Source: a virus. From it: a stretch of DNA of 26,316 nucleotides. The translations under genes and the position numbers were made by a program. Under the pieces are notes generated by a model. It was not told the DNA's origin. It searched no databases and worked only from the letters and a program-made list of their open reading frames with translations. Each line of letters begins with the position of its first letter. The first letter of the stretch is position 1. The stretch spans positions 1 to 26,316 of the IMG/VR virus record IMGVR_UViG_3300040806_000036. One strand, 5' to 3'. This document shows positions 5,442 through 14,075 of the stretch, piece by piece.

Positions 5442-5734
5442 CAGTAAGTACCTTTCCAGACTCGGAATTTGTCAAACTCTCCCGACAGTATCTTACGTTT
5501 TACAACCTCTTGTACAGCGTAAGTGTCTGACCATTCAATACCGGCTTCCTTGACCCACTCGCCGATCAGCGACATAGGGATAGTACCGATTAGTTTGTTT
5601 TCTACACCTTTTTGATCACCATGAATTTCACGCAACTGACGAGCCATACTCTCTTCTGGCGAATAGTCGTGCGTCTTCTTGTGAATGACCTTATCGGTCA
5701 CTGCATCGTAAAGTAATTCGTCTTTGATTTTCAT
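5441..5734 (-). CDS. Conserved-looking hypothetical protein downstream of capsid, 97 aa
   Basis: A 97-residue soluble, charged protein (IHGDQKGVENKLIGTIPMSL, then GEWVKEAGIEW). No signal or membrane segment is visible. It is the first gene after the capsid terminator, with a Shine-Dalgarno GAGG five bases ahead of the ATG. There is too little room for a separate promoter between the hairpin and the start, so it probably depends on read-through. I do not know its function; similar small proteins occur beside the capsid gene in marine phages, as far as I recall. Confidence 0.75.
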   Translation of the reverse strand: MKIKDELLYDAVTDKVIHKKTHDYSPEESMARQLREIHGDQKGVENKLIGTIPMSLIGEWVKEAGIEWSDTYAVQEVVKRKILSGEFDKFRVWKGTY

Positions 5735-5745
5735 ACCGACCTCGT

Positions 5746-5774
5746 AAATGAAAAGGGGTAGCCGAAGCTACCCC
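5746..5774 (-). terminator. Rho-independent terminator after the major capsid gene
   Basis: The minus-strand transcript forms GGGGUAGC-UUCG-GCUACCCC, a perfect eight-pair stem (5774-5767 with 5762-5755) closed by a stable UUCG tetraloop, followed by TTTTCATTT. It lies 23 bases beyond the capsid stop. As downstream genes have no visible promoter of their own, it probably acts as a partial terminator that keeps capsid mRNA high and downstream expression lower. Confidence 0.85.
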
Positions 5775-5779
5775 GATTC

Positions 5780-5799
5780 TAAGCTATGCGACTAGCTTA
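5780..5799 (-). repeat. Inverted repeat over the capsid stop codon
   Basis: A perfect seven-base inverted repeat, TAAGCTA and TAGCTTA around a six-base loop, overlaps the TAA stop of the capsid gene and sits just ahead of the UUCG terminator. It could be a second hairpin that protects the capsid mRNA end, or chance. Confidence 0.5.
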
Positions 5800-6732
5800 T
5801 GAACAGTCAGCGATCAAGCCTGATGCTGCCTCGTTCTTTGACACCAAAGTCAATTCAGTAACGATTTGACGAGTAGTGTTGTCACCAGTCTTTGCCAACT
5901 GGGTATTCTTCATCGGGCGTAGCTCTGCCACCTCGAACATATCGTCTTGTACGATATAGATGTCAGCAGATGCAATCTCGCGAGATGGAGTGAAAGTTAC
6001 AGAACCCCATGGAGTCATGTAAACAGACAGGTAGTTGTCAACGCGACCAGACTGAACTGAGTTACGCTGATTGTTGTTACCGTCAAAGCCTAGAGCTACT
6101 GCCATTTGAGCTGCGCTCAAGTAAACAGTTGAAGGCTTGCCACCCTCAGTCCAGATGTCCTGCATAACGCCATCAAAGATGGTTTGAGTTAATGCACGAG
6201 CAGTACCTGCGGTGTATGCGTCAGTACCGTCACCAGTAGCTGCTGCAAATGAAGTACCACCAACTGCGTTAGTAGATACCCAAGAACCCAAGCCTGCAAG
6301 CTCACGAGCTGTAGTTGAGTTACCTGCTGCACGAGCGTTGTTCAAGAACAATGCTGCTTCGATGTCGAGCTTCTGCTCTTTAGCCATCTTCATGGTCTGG
6401 TACGCAATTTCTTTCGCACGACCTGCTTTGTTCAAGCCTTCGTCAGTGTCAGCAATGACAACTGCGTTCTTGAAGATTTGGGTGTAGTTACCCAAACGAG
6501 TAGTTGCAGTGCGAGCTTCAGCAGTAGTCTGATCACCCTCGATATGGGCATTAGTGCTACTAGAGCGAAGTGAGTCAGTTTGCCACTCGTGGTAGGTGTT
6601 AGTCGCTTTCGACTTTTTACACGCTGACAAGAATGGAGTTTCTTCAGGTGAAATGTTGTAGATTACATCGCGTAAATCTTCGCGAATACCGACAGCATCG
6701 TAGCTGTCAAAAGTGTTGCTTGGCTGTGCCAT
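5797..6732 (-). CDS. Major capsid protein, SU10-like (DUF5309) family
   Basis: A 311-residue protein that forms the phage head shell. The N-terminal segment MAQPSNTFDSYDAVGIREDL, followed by VIYNISPEETPFLS, is characteristic of the DUF5309/SU10-like capsid family, which has the HK97 fold. The motifs TYHEWQTDSL and LGNYTQIFKNAVVIADTDEG also fit, and the length is typical. The start has a GAGGT Shine-Dalgarno (about nine-base spacer) that overlaps the stop of the scaffold gene just ahead, the normal scaffold-capsid arrangement. It is followed by a strong terminator. Confidence 0.93.
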   Translation of the reverse strand: MAQPSNTFDSYDAVGIREDLRDVIYNISPEETPFLSACKKSKATNTYHEWQTDSLRSSSTNAHIEGDQTTAEARTATTRLGNYTQIFKNAVVIADTDEGLNKAGRAKEIAYQTMKMAKEQKLDIEAALFLNNARAAGNSTTARELAGLGSWVSTNAVGGTSFAAATGDGTDAYTAGTARALTQTIFDGVMQDIWTEGGKPSTVYLSAAQMAVALGFDGNNNQRNSVQSGRVDNYLSVYMTPWGSVTFTPSREIASADIYIVQDDMFEVAELRPMKNTQLAKTGDNTTRQIVTELTLVSKNEAASGLIADCS

Positions 6733-6738
6733 GGTTAA

Positions 6739-7773
6739 TTACCTCATAGTAGGATCAAGTATCAGCGACATTGCGTCCTCAATAGAACCGCTCTGTCTTA
6801 GTTTGTCGCGTTGCTTTTGAGCCGCTGCATTCTTGTTGACCGTTTTCTTAGCCCCCGCCTTAATTGGTTTGCGAGCTTTCTTGGTCTTCTCCCGTACAAT
6901 GTCACCCTTCTTCTGAAGTTGGCGGTAACGCATTGCGTCCCGTAAAACGAGCATATCGCGATATGACGAGATGCCAGAAATTTCTTCCGGCTTGTAGCCA
7001 TAATGCTCTGCTGCTTCCACTATGTTGCGCTTGAATGTTTCAGCCTGATTAGGGTCTGATAATTCTGGCACTAGCTTCTTTAGCTCTTCAGATTGTTGCG
7101 CAACGTATGCTTCTTCTGCTCGTCTTTGGGCTTGTGCTTGTGCTTCCATTTGCTCACGGACTTGCCCTAAGTTAGCTTCATACGCTTTCATCTGTTCTTT
7201 GTAATTCATCTCGGCTTCCATATAGCCGATAGGATCACTGTCGAACAAATCACGCGAAGGCTCCACTGGTGGAGTCAATGCTCCTTGCTGCACCTGATTC
7301 ATCAGATTCACAAGGTTCTGTCGCTCTTGCAACAGTACGGTATACACTTCTTCGGCTTGCTTTCGCTGTTCTGCCGCTTCCTGCATACCTTTTTGGACAT
7401 ACTTCTGACCACTGTATCCGCGAGTTAATTCTTCCAGAGTTACCTGCGTTTCTTCTCCGTCTACCTTAACGGTATAGAGTTTGTTTGCAGGGTCTTCAGA
7501 CTCACCCTCGTCAACTTCGTCTTCGTTGTCCTCTGCTTCAGCGTCCTCTTCGGTGTCATCCTCAGATTCTTCATCAGCGTCATCATCCGATTCGTCAACG
7601 TCCTCAGCGTCATCGTCAGAGTCCTCTTCAGGTTGCTCTTCCTCAACTTCGTCAGTTATCTCCTCGTCTGATAGAGATTCTGTTTCTTCAACAACCTCTT
7701 CTACCGGTTGCTCTTCAGTTTGGACAAGCGATTCAACCGCCTGTTCCATGCTCATAGGTTCTGTCGCTTCCAC
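6739..7773 (-). CDS. Capsid scaffolding protein, GTG start
   Basis: A 344-residue protein expected to guide capsid assembly and then leave the head. It begins at GTG (7773) behind GAGGGG with a ten-base spacer; an internal ATG six codons later has weaker support. Residues about 20-95 are an extreme Asp/Glu tract, followed by YTVKVDGEETQVTLEELTRG, a motif common in scaffolds of this phage group, then long helices rich in Gln, Ala and Glu and a basic C-terminal end (about 290-320, KTKKARKPIKAGAKK) suited to binding the capsid protein. It lies directly upstream of the capsid gene. Confidence 0.88.
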   Translation of the reverse strand: MEATEPMSMEQAVESLVQTEEQPVEEVVEETESLSDEEITDEVEEEQPEEDSDDDAEDVDESDDDADEESEDDTEEDAEAEDNEDEVDEGESEDPANKLYTVKVDGEETQVTLEELTRGYSGQKYVQKGMQEAAEQRKQAEEVYTVLLQERQNLVNLMNQVQQGALTPPVEPSRDLFDSDPIGYMEAEMNYKEQMKAYEANLGQVREQMEAQAQAQRRAEEAYVAQQSEELKKLVPELSDPNQAETFKRNIVEAAEHYGYKPEEISGISSYRDMLVLRDAMRYRQLQKKGDIVREKTKKARKPIKAGAKKTVNKNAAAQKQRDKLRQSGSIEDAMSLILDPTMR

Positions 7774-7795
7774 GGTACAGTGTCCCCTCTGCTAG

Positions 7796-8032
7796 TTACG
7801 AATTTTTCTTGTCGTAAACTGCCTCTTCGTCCAAAACGGACTGAATGACAGTGTCAACATACTTTAATGCTAAAACTATTGACCTTGCTTCGTCAATAGC
7901 CTCAACCGATGAATCCACGTTTAAAAATACCGCTACCTGCCTGTTAGCTACGGTTTCGATAAGCTCTTGAAATGTTTCATCTTTTGCAAGGTTCCGGTAA
8001 CGGAGTGCCTTGTCTTTGATGCCTTCACTCAA
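7796..8032 (-). CDS. Small protein between portal and scaffold, 78 aa, TTG start
   Basis: A 78-residue helical, soluble protein beginning MSEGIKDKALRYRNLAKDET. It starts at TTG (8032-8030), which overlaps the portal stop by four bases (TTGA) and follows AAGGAG at seven bases, so the start is well supported. Small proteins at this site are common in portal-scaffold-capsid cassettes of marine podoviruses; their function is unknown, though a head-assembly role is reasonable from position. Confidence 0.8.
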   Translation of the reverse strand: MSEGIKDKALRYRNLAKDETFQELIETVANRQVAVFLNVDSSVEAIDEARSIVLALKYVDTVIQSVLDEEAVYDKKNS

Positions 8033-10116
8033 TATCTGGCTCCTTCAACAGCCTGTTGTGGTGACGTATCACCGTATCGTGGCTCTGCTTGAGCTTGCTT
8101 GATGCGCTCAATGTCAACCGCTTGCCCATACTCACCTACGATTTTAGCAGCTTGTAAGACTAAGTCTTGATCCATGCGATCACGCTCACGGTCATCTTGT
8201 GCAAGTGCTTTCTGTGCATCTAGCTGAATCTTAGCCATATCAGACTGAGCCTTAGCTTGTGCCTTAATGGTTTCAGCCTGTACCAATGGGTCTTGAGGTG
8301 GCTGCTGTTGAGCTGCGGCTGCTTGTTGAGCCATCAACATCTGCTGCTCAATCTCTGGTGTCATCGGCGCGTAGTATCGATCAGCGTTACGCAAACCACC
8401 AAGAGCCAACATATCAGCAAGAGTATTCCGGATATTTGTAAGACTAACCAACCCATTCTGCGCTCCGAAGCCTTGATAAACCTGCATCTGCGTCTGTAGT
8501 GCCATCTGCAATGCTGCGGCTTTCTGGTCTTCTTTACCAGTGCCTAGACCAACATTGATCGAGATGTTCATGTCTGTATCCCAAACACGAGGATCAATCG
8601 GTGTGAACATACCGTTCATACGCATCATTTCAGCGTCTGGTGAGTTTTTGATCACCTCTGTCAGCATCAGCTTAAACAAGCGTGTCATGCCGCCTTCAGC
8701 CAGATTACGGGCAATTACCTCGATCTGCTGCTGACCTGCGCTCATGGTCATCTGTACGGCTGTAGCGGTGGTGTTCTGAAGCGAATCAGGGTCAAGACCG
8801 TTAGATGCACGACCTACGCCAGTTTTCTGCTCTATCGTCTGATCGTAGTATTCCAATGCACCAAGTGTCTGACCTGCCACGAAAGGCACGTCTAGCGATG
8901 TTACAGCCCCTGCCTGACGCATACGGACGATACCGCCAATCTCGTTATTCAGTAGGTCGTCAATGTTTACCTGACCCTCTACCATCGCTAAGCGTGGCGA
9001 GTTGGTCATCGCAATGTTATCGAGTACACCACGAAGCATTGCGGTAGCTGCATCTTGATCATTGGTGATCAAATCGGCAATCGAGTTACCGAAGAATGTA
9101 TGAGGTTCTGGGTCTGACTCAAATACCGCAAAAGGAACGGTAGCGCATGGCTCACAATCCAATAGCTTGTAGTCACCACCACCAAGAGTCAATTTGTGTA
9201 GCTGTGGTACGCCAGTGCCGTCAACGTCAATCTTCATGTACGCTTCGGTAATAGCAACGAGCTTCATCGCAGGGTCTTGCTTAGACTCGTCCGAGTCCAT
9301 CTGATCCCAACCGTTACGCTCAAACTGCTCAGCTTCAGTCATAGTGTCGTAGCCATTGATGCCCGACAATTCTGACATTTCCTCAAAGTCGTAGCCCATC
9401 TCTACCAATTCGCCAACGCGAATCTCAGAGCGATGACCGCAAACATAGCAATCTTCAATCGATACAGCTTCGCGGTTTACGAAAAACTCTTCAGGTGGTA
9501 CAGACTCAATACGCAGCTTGCCCTGCTTGTTGTACTTGATCACCTTAACTTCGTGGACAGGACGATCAACCTGTAAGCCAAACTCGTCAATGACAGCTTC
9601 TAGCTCAGTTTCCTGCTCAATAATCTCAACAGAATCATCACCCGCAATCAGTGCCAATTCTTCGTCTGTCAGATTGGTCAGCTCGAATGTTTCTGACTCA
9701 GTTTCCTCATCCCAGTAGCACTTAACCACACCGACCTTTTTCAGGAGTGCATCGTGGAAAGCGTTAGACAGAATGCGGTAGCCGTTAGCCTCTTGAAACT
9801 TAGCGTGAATGTACTTAGTTGCCGTTTCTGCCTGACTGACCTGCTCAGGGGTCTTAGGAATGTACTCAACGTAATTCTCGTTAGACAAGAAGATACGCAT
9901 CAGAGATGGCTTGATCTGACGGATGGTGTCACGAACCTTAGTCGAAACTACGCGCGAACGTCCGTCTTCTTCACCGATGTCAACTTCACCGTTGTAGTAT
10001 TTCTGAGCCTTGATACGGTCGTCAGCTACCTCGGATTCAATGAAACTTAGTGCGTCTGTTATCGCTTCACGAGCAATCGCTTCGATCTGCGTATCGTCCA
10101 TTTTCTCTGGCTTCAT
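8029..10116 (-). CDS. Portal protein, P22-like
   Basis: A 695-residue portal protein, forming the dodecameric ring through which DNA enters and leaves the head. The long length, the segment VSTKVRDTIRQIKPSLMRIF near the start, FFGNSIADLITNDQ in the middle and GVGRASNGLDPDSLQNTTAT (clip or wing region) are typical of P22-type portals. The C-terminus (about 580-680) is Gln/Ala-rich and helical, fitting a barrel extension into the head. It begins on a four-base ATGA overlap with the internal virion-like gene and ends on a TTGA overlap with the 78-aa gene. Confidence 0.92.
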   Translation of the reverse strand: MKPEKMDDTQIEAIAREAITDALSFIESEVADDRIKAQKYYNGEVDIGEEDGRSRVVSTKVRDTIRQIKPSLMRIFLSNENYVEYIPKTPEQVSQAETATKYIHAKFQEANGYRILSNAFHDALLKKVGVVKCYWDEETESETFELTNLTDEELALIAGDDSVEIIEQETELEAVIDEFGLQVDRPVHEVKVIKYNKQGKLRIESVPPEEFFVNREAVSIEDCYVCGHRSEIRVGELVEMGYDFEEMSELSGINGYDTMTEAEQFERNGWDQMDSDESKQDPAMKLVAITEAYMKIDVDGTGVPQLHKLTLGGGDYKLLDCEPCATVPFAVFESDPEPHTFFGNSIADLITNDQDAATAMLRGVLDNIAMTNSPRLAMVEGQVNIDDLLNNEIGGIVRMRQAGAVTSLDVPFVAGQTLGALEYYDQTIEQKTGVGRASNGLDPDSLQNTTATAVQMTMSAGQQQIEVIARNLAEGGMTRLFKLMLTEVIKNSPDAEMMRMNGMFTPIDPRVWDTDMNISINVGLGTGKEDQKAAALQMALQTQMQVYQGFGAQNGLVSLTNIRNTLADMLALGGLRNADRYYAPMTPEIEQQMLMAQQAAAAQQQPPQDPLVQAETIKAQAKAQSDMAKIQLDAQKALAQDDRERDRMDQDLVLQAAKIVGEYGQAVDIERIKQAQAEPRYGDTSPQQAVEGARY

Positions 10117-12074
10117 GGCTGCAACATATCTCCGAATAAGCTTTCGCCGAGTGTACCACCTTGCTCAGATGCTTGTCTTACCAAGCCTTTCTGTGCAGCT
10201 TGTGATCCACCGCTCATAATCGCTGCGATTCTACGCTGTACCGTAGCCAGTGCAGTATCATCATTTAGTGCGCGGCGTAAAATATCTGGGTCTTCGGTCA
10301 TAATGATGCCGACAACCTGCTCACGCTGACGTGGCGACAAGTCTGGTGAGATTGATCTGACCATGCCTTGAGCAATGCGAGCCAAGCTAGGCATATGACC
10401 TACCATAGCACCCTGCACGTCACCGGCAGATACGTTTGTGCCAATACGGCTCATTGCTGACTGCATAGGAGCTGTTGGCGAACCACCGGCTACACTCTGC
10501 TTCACCTGACGAGCAATAGCGGCAGTTTCAAGGTTCTTGATCACGCGATCAGCATCAAATCCGTCAGGATATAGCTCACGGAATATCTGACCTTCTGCGC
10601 TATCTTGATCTGCTAATCGGCGAGCAACTGTGCCTTGACGAGCAAACTTGTTCTTGAGCTGATTCATAAAGCCTGCGCGAAGAGCTTTAATCTCGCTTTC
10701 GTTGCCACGAGCCATGACCTGCTGAATAGTAAATAGCTTTTCTTCAAGATCGCCTGTAAGAATTTTCCTACCTGCATCAAACGCATCACGCGCAGTATTC
10801 AGGTTAGCCCAGTTTTGACGGGTAGCTGCCAAGTCTGGAGCCTCGTCATCAAGTTGTTTACGCAATGAACGCTCAAGGTCGCCCAGTGCCTCTCCAATCG
10901 ATCCTGACTTATCCTTATAAGCCTTACTGGTAGCCTCTGCTAATGCACGGCGGATAATCTCAGCATCTTCAACGGTAGGCTGACGTACAATCTGCAATGC
11001 GCCGTTTTCATTAACTTTGAAGAACGGAACAAGGTTGCCGCGAGATTGATAAATCTTGCCAATCTCTGCTGCTGCGTCAGGCATACGAACCAGAGCCTCA
11101 GACAGGGTGCTTGTCATCTCACGAGATACTGGTTGACCCTGTGCAAAGATTTGGTTGTAAGCGTTGCTTTGCTTTTGCTTAAACTGTTGCTCGCCAAGAC
11201 GAATGGTGCGGTAGACGTTATCGCCTGCTTGCGGAGCTAAACCACGCTGTAGGTCATCAATCGATTGTGATTGTGTCTGACGTGCGCGGCGTTCAAGTGT
11301 TTCTGTGATCTGTGCGCCTGCTTTACCGCCGGCTGCGCGATACGCCTGTAGCGACTTAATCAGCTCAGGGTTTTCGGTCATCAAACGACCATCCATCAGA
11401 TCGTTAATTACTTCGTCTGCGGTCTTGCCAGACTCTTGCACTAAGCGATTTACTTCAGCCTGTACTGCTGAGCCTGCACGATCACCAATAACTGAGCGAC
11501 CTGCATCAATAACTTTGTTTAGCAATGTGCCAGAACCGGCTAATGTTGGAGCTAGTACGCCACCTGTAATGCCGCCAACTGCCGCGCCTGTTGGAATGCG
11601 AGCGATGTCCTCAACCATTCCTTTCTCGCCAGTGCCATAAGCTGTAAGTGCGCCTTCACCTGTTCCGATCAGAGCAGCACGACCTGCTAAACGACCCAGT
11701 GATTGTTGTGCTACTGGTGCACCAAAGCCAGTCATAAGGGCAACTGCTGTAGGAGCTGCTGCACCTAGCATTTCCATAGAGATAGCTTCGTATGGGTGTG
11801 CTTGTTGATAGGCTGCTAGTTTCTGACGAATCTGGTCACGAATCTCTTCATAGCTACCACTTTCAACAGCAGATCGAGCCAACGCTTCAATCTCATCAGC
11901 AAAACCAAAAGTTAAGCCTTGAGCAAATGAGCGACCTTTTTCAGACGTGTCACGGCGTTGAGCGGCACGACCTAAAATGCGATCAATGCCACCTTGAGTA
12001 GGCATATCAGAGGTTGCATTTTGCTCCTCTAGTCTGCGCTGCTCTGCGCGAGCCAGAATGTCCTCTAATGCCAT
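10113..12074 (-). CDS. Probable internal virion (DNA ejection) protein, 653 aa
   Basis: A 653-residue Ala/Gly/Arg-rich protein. The segment SFAQGLTFGFADEIEALARS near residue 50 is a motif seen in internal or injected proteins of many podoviruses. It is followed by a weakly hydrophobic, Gly/Ala-rich region (about 97-190, with AAPTAVALMTGFGAP and GAAVGGITGGVLAP) that could insert in membrane during ejection, and by long helical stretches. Position next to the portal fits. It starts on a TAATG overlap with the 492-aa gene. No lytic-enzyme motif is visible. The exact role is inferred. Confidence 0.75.
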   Translation of the reverse strand: MALEDILARAEQRRLEEQNATSDMPTQGGIDRILGRAAQRRDTSEKGRSFAQGLTFGFADEIEALARSAVESGSYEEIRDQIRQKLAAYQQAHPYEAISMEMLGAAAPTAVALMTGFGAPVAQQSLGRLAGRAALIGTGEGALTAYGTGEKGMVEDIARIPTGAAVGGITGGVLAPTLAGSGTLLNKVIDAGRSVIGDRAGSAVQAEVNRLVQESGKTADEVINDLMDGRLMTENPELIKSLQAYRAAGGKAGAQITETLERRARQTQSQSIDDLQRGLAPQAGDNVYRTIRLGEQQFKQKQSNAYNQIFAQGQPVSREMTSTLSEALVRMPDAAAEIGKIYQSRGNLVPFFKVNENGALQIVRQPTVEDAEIIRRALAEATSKAYKDKSGSIGEALGDLERSLRKQLDDEAPDLAATRQNWANLNTARDAFDAGRKILTGDLEEKLFTIQQVMARGNESEIKALRAGFMNQLKNKFARQGTVARRLADQDSAEGQIFRELYPDGFDADRVIKNLETAAIARQVKQSVAGGSPTAPMQSAMSRIGTNVSAGDVQGAMVGHMPSLARIAQGMVRSISPDLSPRQREQVVGIIMTEDPDILRRALNDDTALATVQRRIAAIMSGGSQAAQKGLVRQASEQGGTLGESLFGDMLQP

Positions 12075-13552
12075 TAGCCTGCTCCTAGCTCACGAGCTAC
12101 TTCTTCGCGCTCTTCGGGTGTCATGTATTGCCATAATGCTTTGACGTTTTCAGGAGCATTCTCAGGTGCGGTAACTTCTTTTGCGCCCAAGTTATTTAGG
12201 TAGCCGCGTAGGTCATCAGAGATAAGTGGCTTAGCCTCAATCTCCGCCATCTTATTAACAGCCTCTTCTTTGGTAAGAAGACCAACTGAATACTGATTAG
12301 CAATGTCACCCATTTCAATATTGCGCTGTGCTTTGTCTTTCAGCATTTGCTGAGCAATGCGGCGAGCCTTGATGTCGGTAGATACTGGACCTGCCTTTTC
12401 GATCAACAAATCAATATCTTTGTCAGACTGTGCGCCAGTACCTTTCTGACGTTGCGCTTGTGCCACACCAACCATTGCAGCCTTATATGCGTCTACGCCT
12501 GCATTTACACCTCTTGGAATAAAGCCACGCAGTACATTAGGGATTGCGTTTAAGTCTGGGTTTTCACCAAGAATCATCAGTGCTTCTACTGATGCTTTAG
12601 CGTCAACCGCTGTTGTGCGACCTTCTGCCATGTCTGACATACGCTTAGCAAACAGTTTAGCGCGTTCAACATCTTCAGCCTTTTCAGCAGCCTCAATATT
12701 TACCATTGAGCCGCCAAACATCTCTTTGTACTTTTTAGCATCGCCGCCTGCTAATTCCCACTTCTTATCAAAGTCGGTCTGTTTCATAGAGGCAACTGCG
12801 TCTTTGTAAGACATACCGGCAAGCATCAATTGACCCATCTTCTTCTGCTTAGGGTCTGTGCTTTGCAACAACATCTGTGCTGTCTTGTTGCGCTGTGATG
12901 TTGTCTGAACTGTTTCTAGCTGCTTACCTAATACCGCTGCTAAGCCTTGATCTGGCTGATAGCGTAATGAGTTGAACGCAAGTGCAAGACCAAGCATATT
13001 TTCTTTATTGCCAAAGAAATTGCCAACGCCTTCACTAAAAGTATCAAACCAAGAATCATCTCTGTCTTGGCTATTGCGTAGCTCGTTAACAGCTTGATCT
13101 GCCTGCGGACCCTTAGCCATGACCTGTTGTGCCATTTCAGGGTTTTGCTGTGCAAAAGCTGCTGCTTTCTGTGGATCAATGTCTTCTGGCAAACCAGTAC
13201 GCACTGGCGAACCGTCGCTTGATCGCACAACCGATCCGTCACTTGCGCGGACTACGTTTTGGTATAAATCGTTAGTAGGAGTCATCTCGCCGTAGCCCAT
13301 GCCACCACGAGATTCACCGAGCATAGCCATAGCATCTTGACCAGTCACCTGACCAATATCGGCAGGGTTTGGCTGTGGGAAATAACCTGCATTAACTGGC
13401 TGTGGACGTGGAGCAACAATCTCAGGCATTCCACCGGCACCCATCTGACCTGAAGTAAGCGAACGAGCATAACGCTCTTCCTCAGTTTCCTGCCTTCCGC
13501 CAGAAATTAATGGCTCCAGAATACGCTCTAGTAAAGATGGACGCGATTGCAT
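12074..13552 (-). CDS. Probable internal virion or structural protein, 492 aa
   Basis: A 492-residue protein with a Gly/Pro/Met-rich, likely disordered N-terminal third (starting MQSRPSLLERILEPLISGG) and a helical remainder (SMVNIEAAEKAEDVERAKLF, then AKASVEALMIL). No catalytic motif, signal or membrane segment is clear. A GGGGTAGGAA stretch just ahead of the ATG gives a good Shine-Dalgarno. Clustering with the 653-aa and S74-bearing proteins just ahead of the portal suggests an ejected or internal virion component. I do not recognise a named family. Confidence 0.7.
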   Translation of the reverse strand: MQSRPSLLERILEPLISGGRQETEEERYARSLTSGQMGAGGMPEIVAPRPQPVNAGYFPQPNPADIGQVTGQDAMAMLGESRGGMGYGEMTPTNDLYQNVVRASDGSVVRSSDGSPVRTGLPEDIDPQKAAAFAQQNPEMAQQVMAKGPQADQAVNELRNSQDRDDSWFDTFSEGVGNFFGNKENMLGLALAFNSLRYQPDQGLAAVLGKQLETVQTTSQRNKTAQMLLQSTDPKQKKMGQLMLAGMSYKDAVASMKQTDFDKKWELAGGDAKKYKEMFGGSMVNIEAAEKAEDVERAKLFAKRMSDMAEGRTTAVDAKASVEALMILGENPDLNAIPNVLRGFIPRGVNAGVDAYKAAMVGVAQAQRQKGTGAQSDKDIDLLIEKAGPVSTDIKARRIAQQMLKDKAQRNIEMGDIANQYSVGLLTKEEAVNKMAEIEAKPLISDDLRGYLNNLGAKEVTAPENAPENVKALWQYMTPEEREEVARELGAG

Positions 13553-13562
13553 TTCCTACCCC

Positions 13563-14075
13563 TTAAATTCGTCCCATAATGCCTTGCGGCGGCTGCGGCA
13601 CATTAGTTGTAATTGCCTGCATAGCTCCAGATGGTGCTTGTGATGGCTGAATACCTGCATACAGATTGACAGGTGCAAATTGACCACCTACGCCACCACC
13701 CTGCGTACTCACTGGGCTTAGTTTGAAGTTGTCTTGTTGCTTACCCATGCCTGCCAAGTCTTTTGCAAGTTTCTTAGCCTCGTCGCTGCCAAAACCTTGC
13801 TTAAACTGATCCATGATGTTGTTTTCAGCAGTAACGCCTGCATTAGCCTGAGCCGCAGGGGTTTGTGGCATTCCTTGTGATAAGTCAGCCATCTGCGTAG
13901 ACGGCATAGAGCCTGCCATATCTACAGAATTAAATGCGCCAAATTGTGGTGATCCAGAGCCAGAGCCTGCACTAAAACTAGCCTGTGGCATTTGCGCTAG
14001 ATTAGCGTTAGACGCTAAGTCAATACCGCCGCCTGCGCCTGCTCCCATTGTTGGCTGTCCGGTTGAAGCTCCCAT
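13563..14075 (-). CDS. Gln/Gly/Met-rich structural protein, 170 aa
   Basis: A 170-residue low-complexity protein, rich in Gly, Gln, Ala, Met and Pro (MGASTGQPTMGAGAGGG at the start, VPQPPQGIMGRI at the end), with one more ordered, Lys-containing helix near residues 85-115. It starts on a TAATG overlap with the S74-bearing gene. The composition resembles its neighbours, so it is probably a virion-internal or head-tail linker component. Function is unknown. Confidence 0.65.
   Translation of the reverse strand: MGASTGQPTMGAGAGGGIDLASNANLAQMPQASFSAGSGSGSPQFGAFNSVDMAGSMPSTQMADLSQGMPQTPAAQANAGVTAENNIMDQFKQGFGSDEAKKLAKDLAGMGKQQDNFKLSPVSTQGGGVGGQFAPVNLYAGIQPSQAPSGAMQAITTNVPQPPQGIMGRI

Noticed and set aside
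7481-7795. Plus-strand Ser-rich open frame of 104 codons
   Set aside because: It is the mirror of the Asp/Glu tract of the scaffold gene: GAN codons read on the other strand give Ser-rich shadows. No Shine-Dalgarno or promoter was seen.
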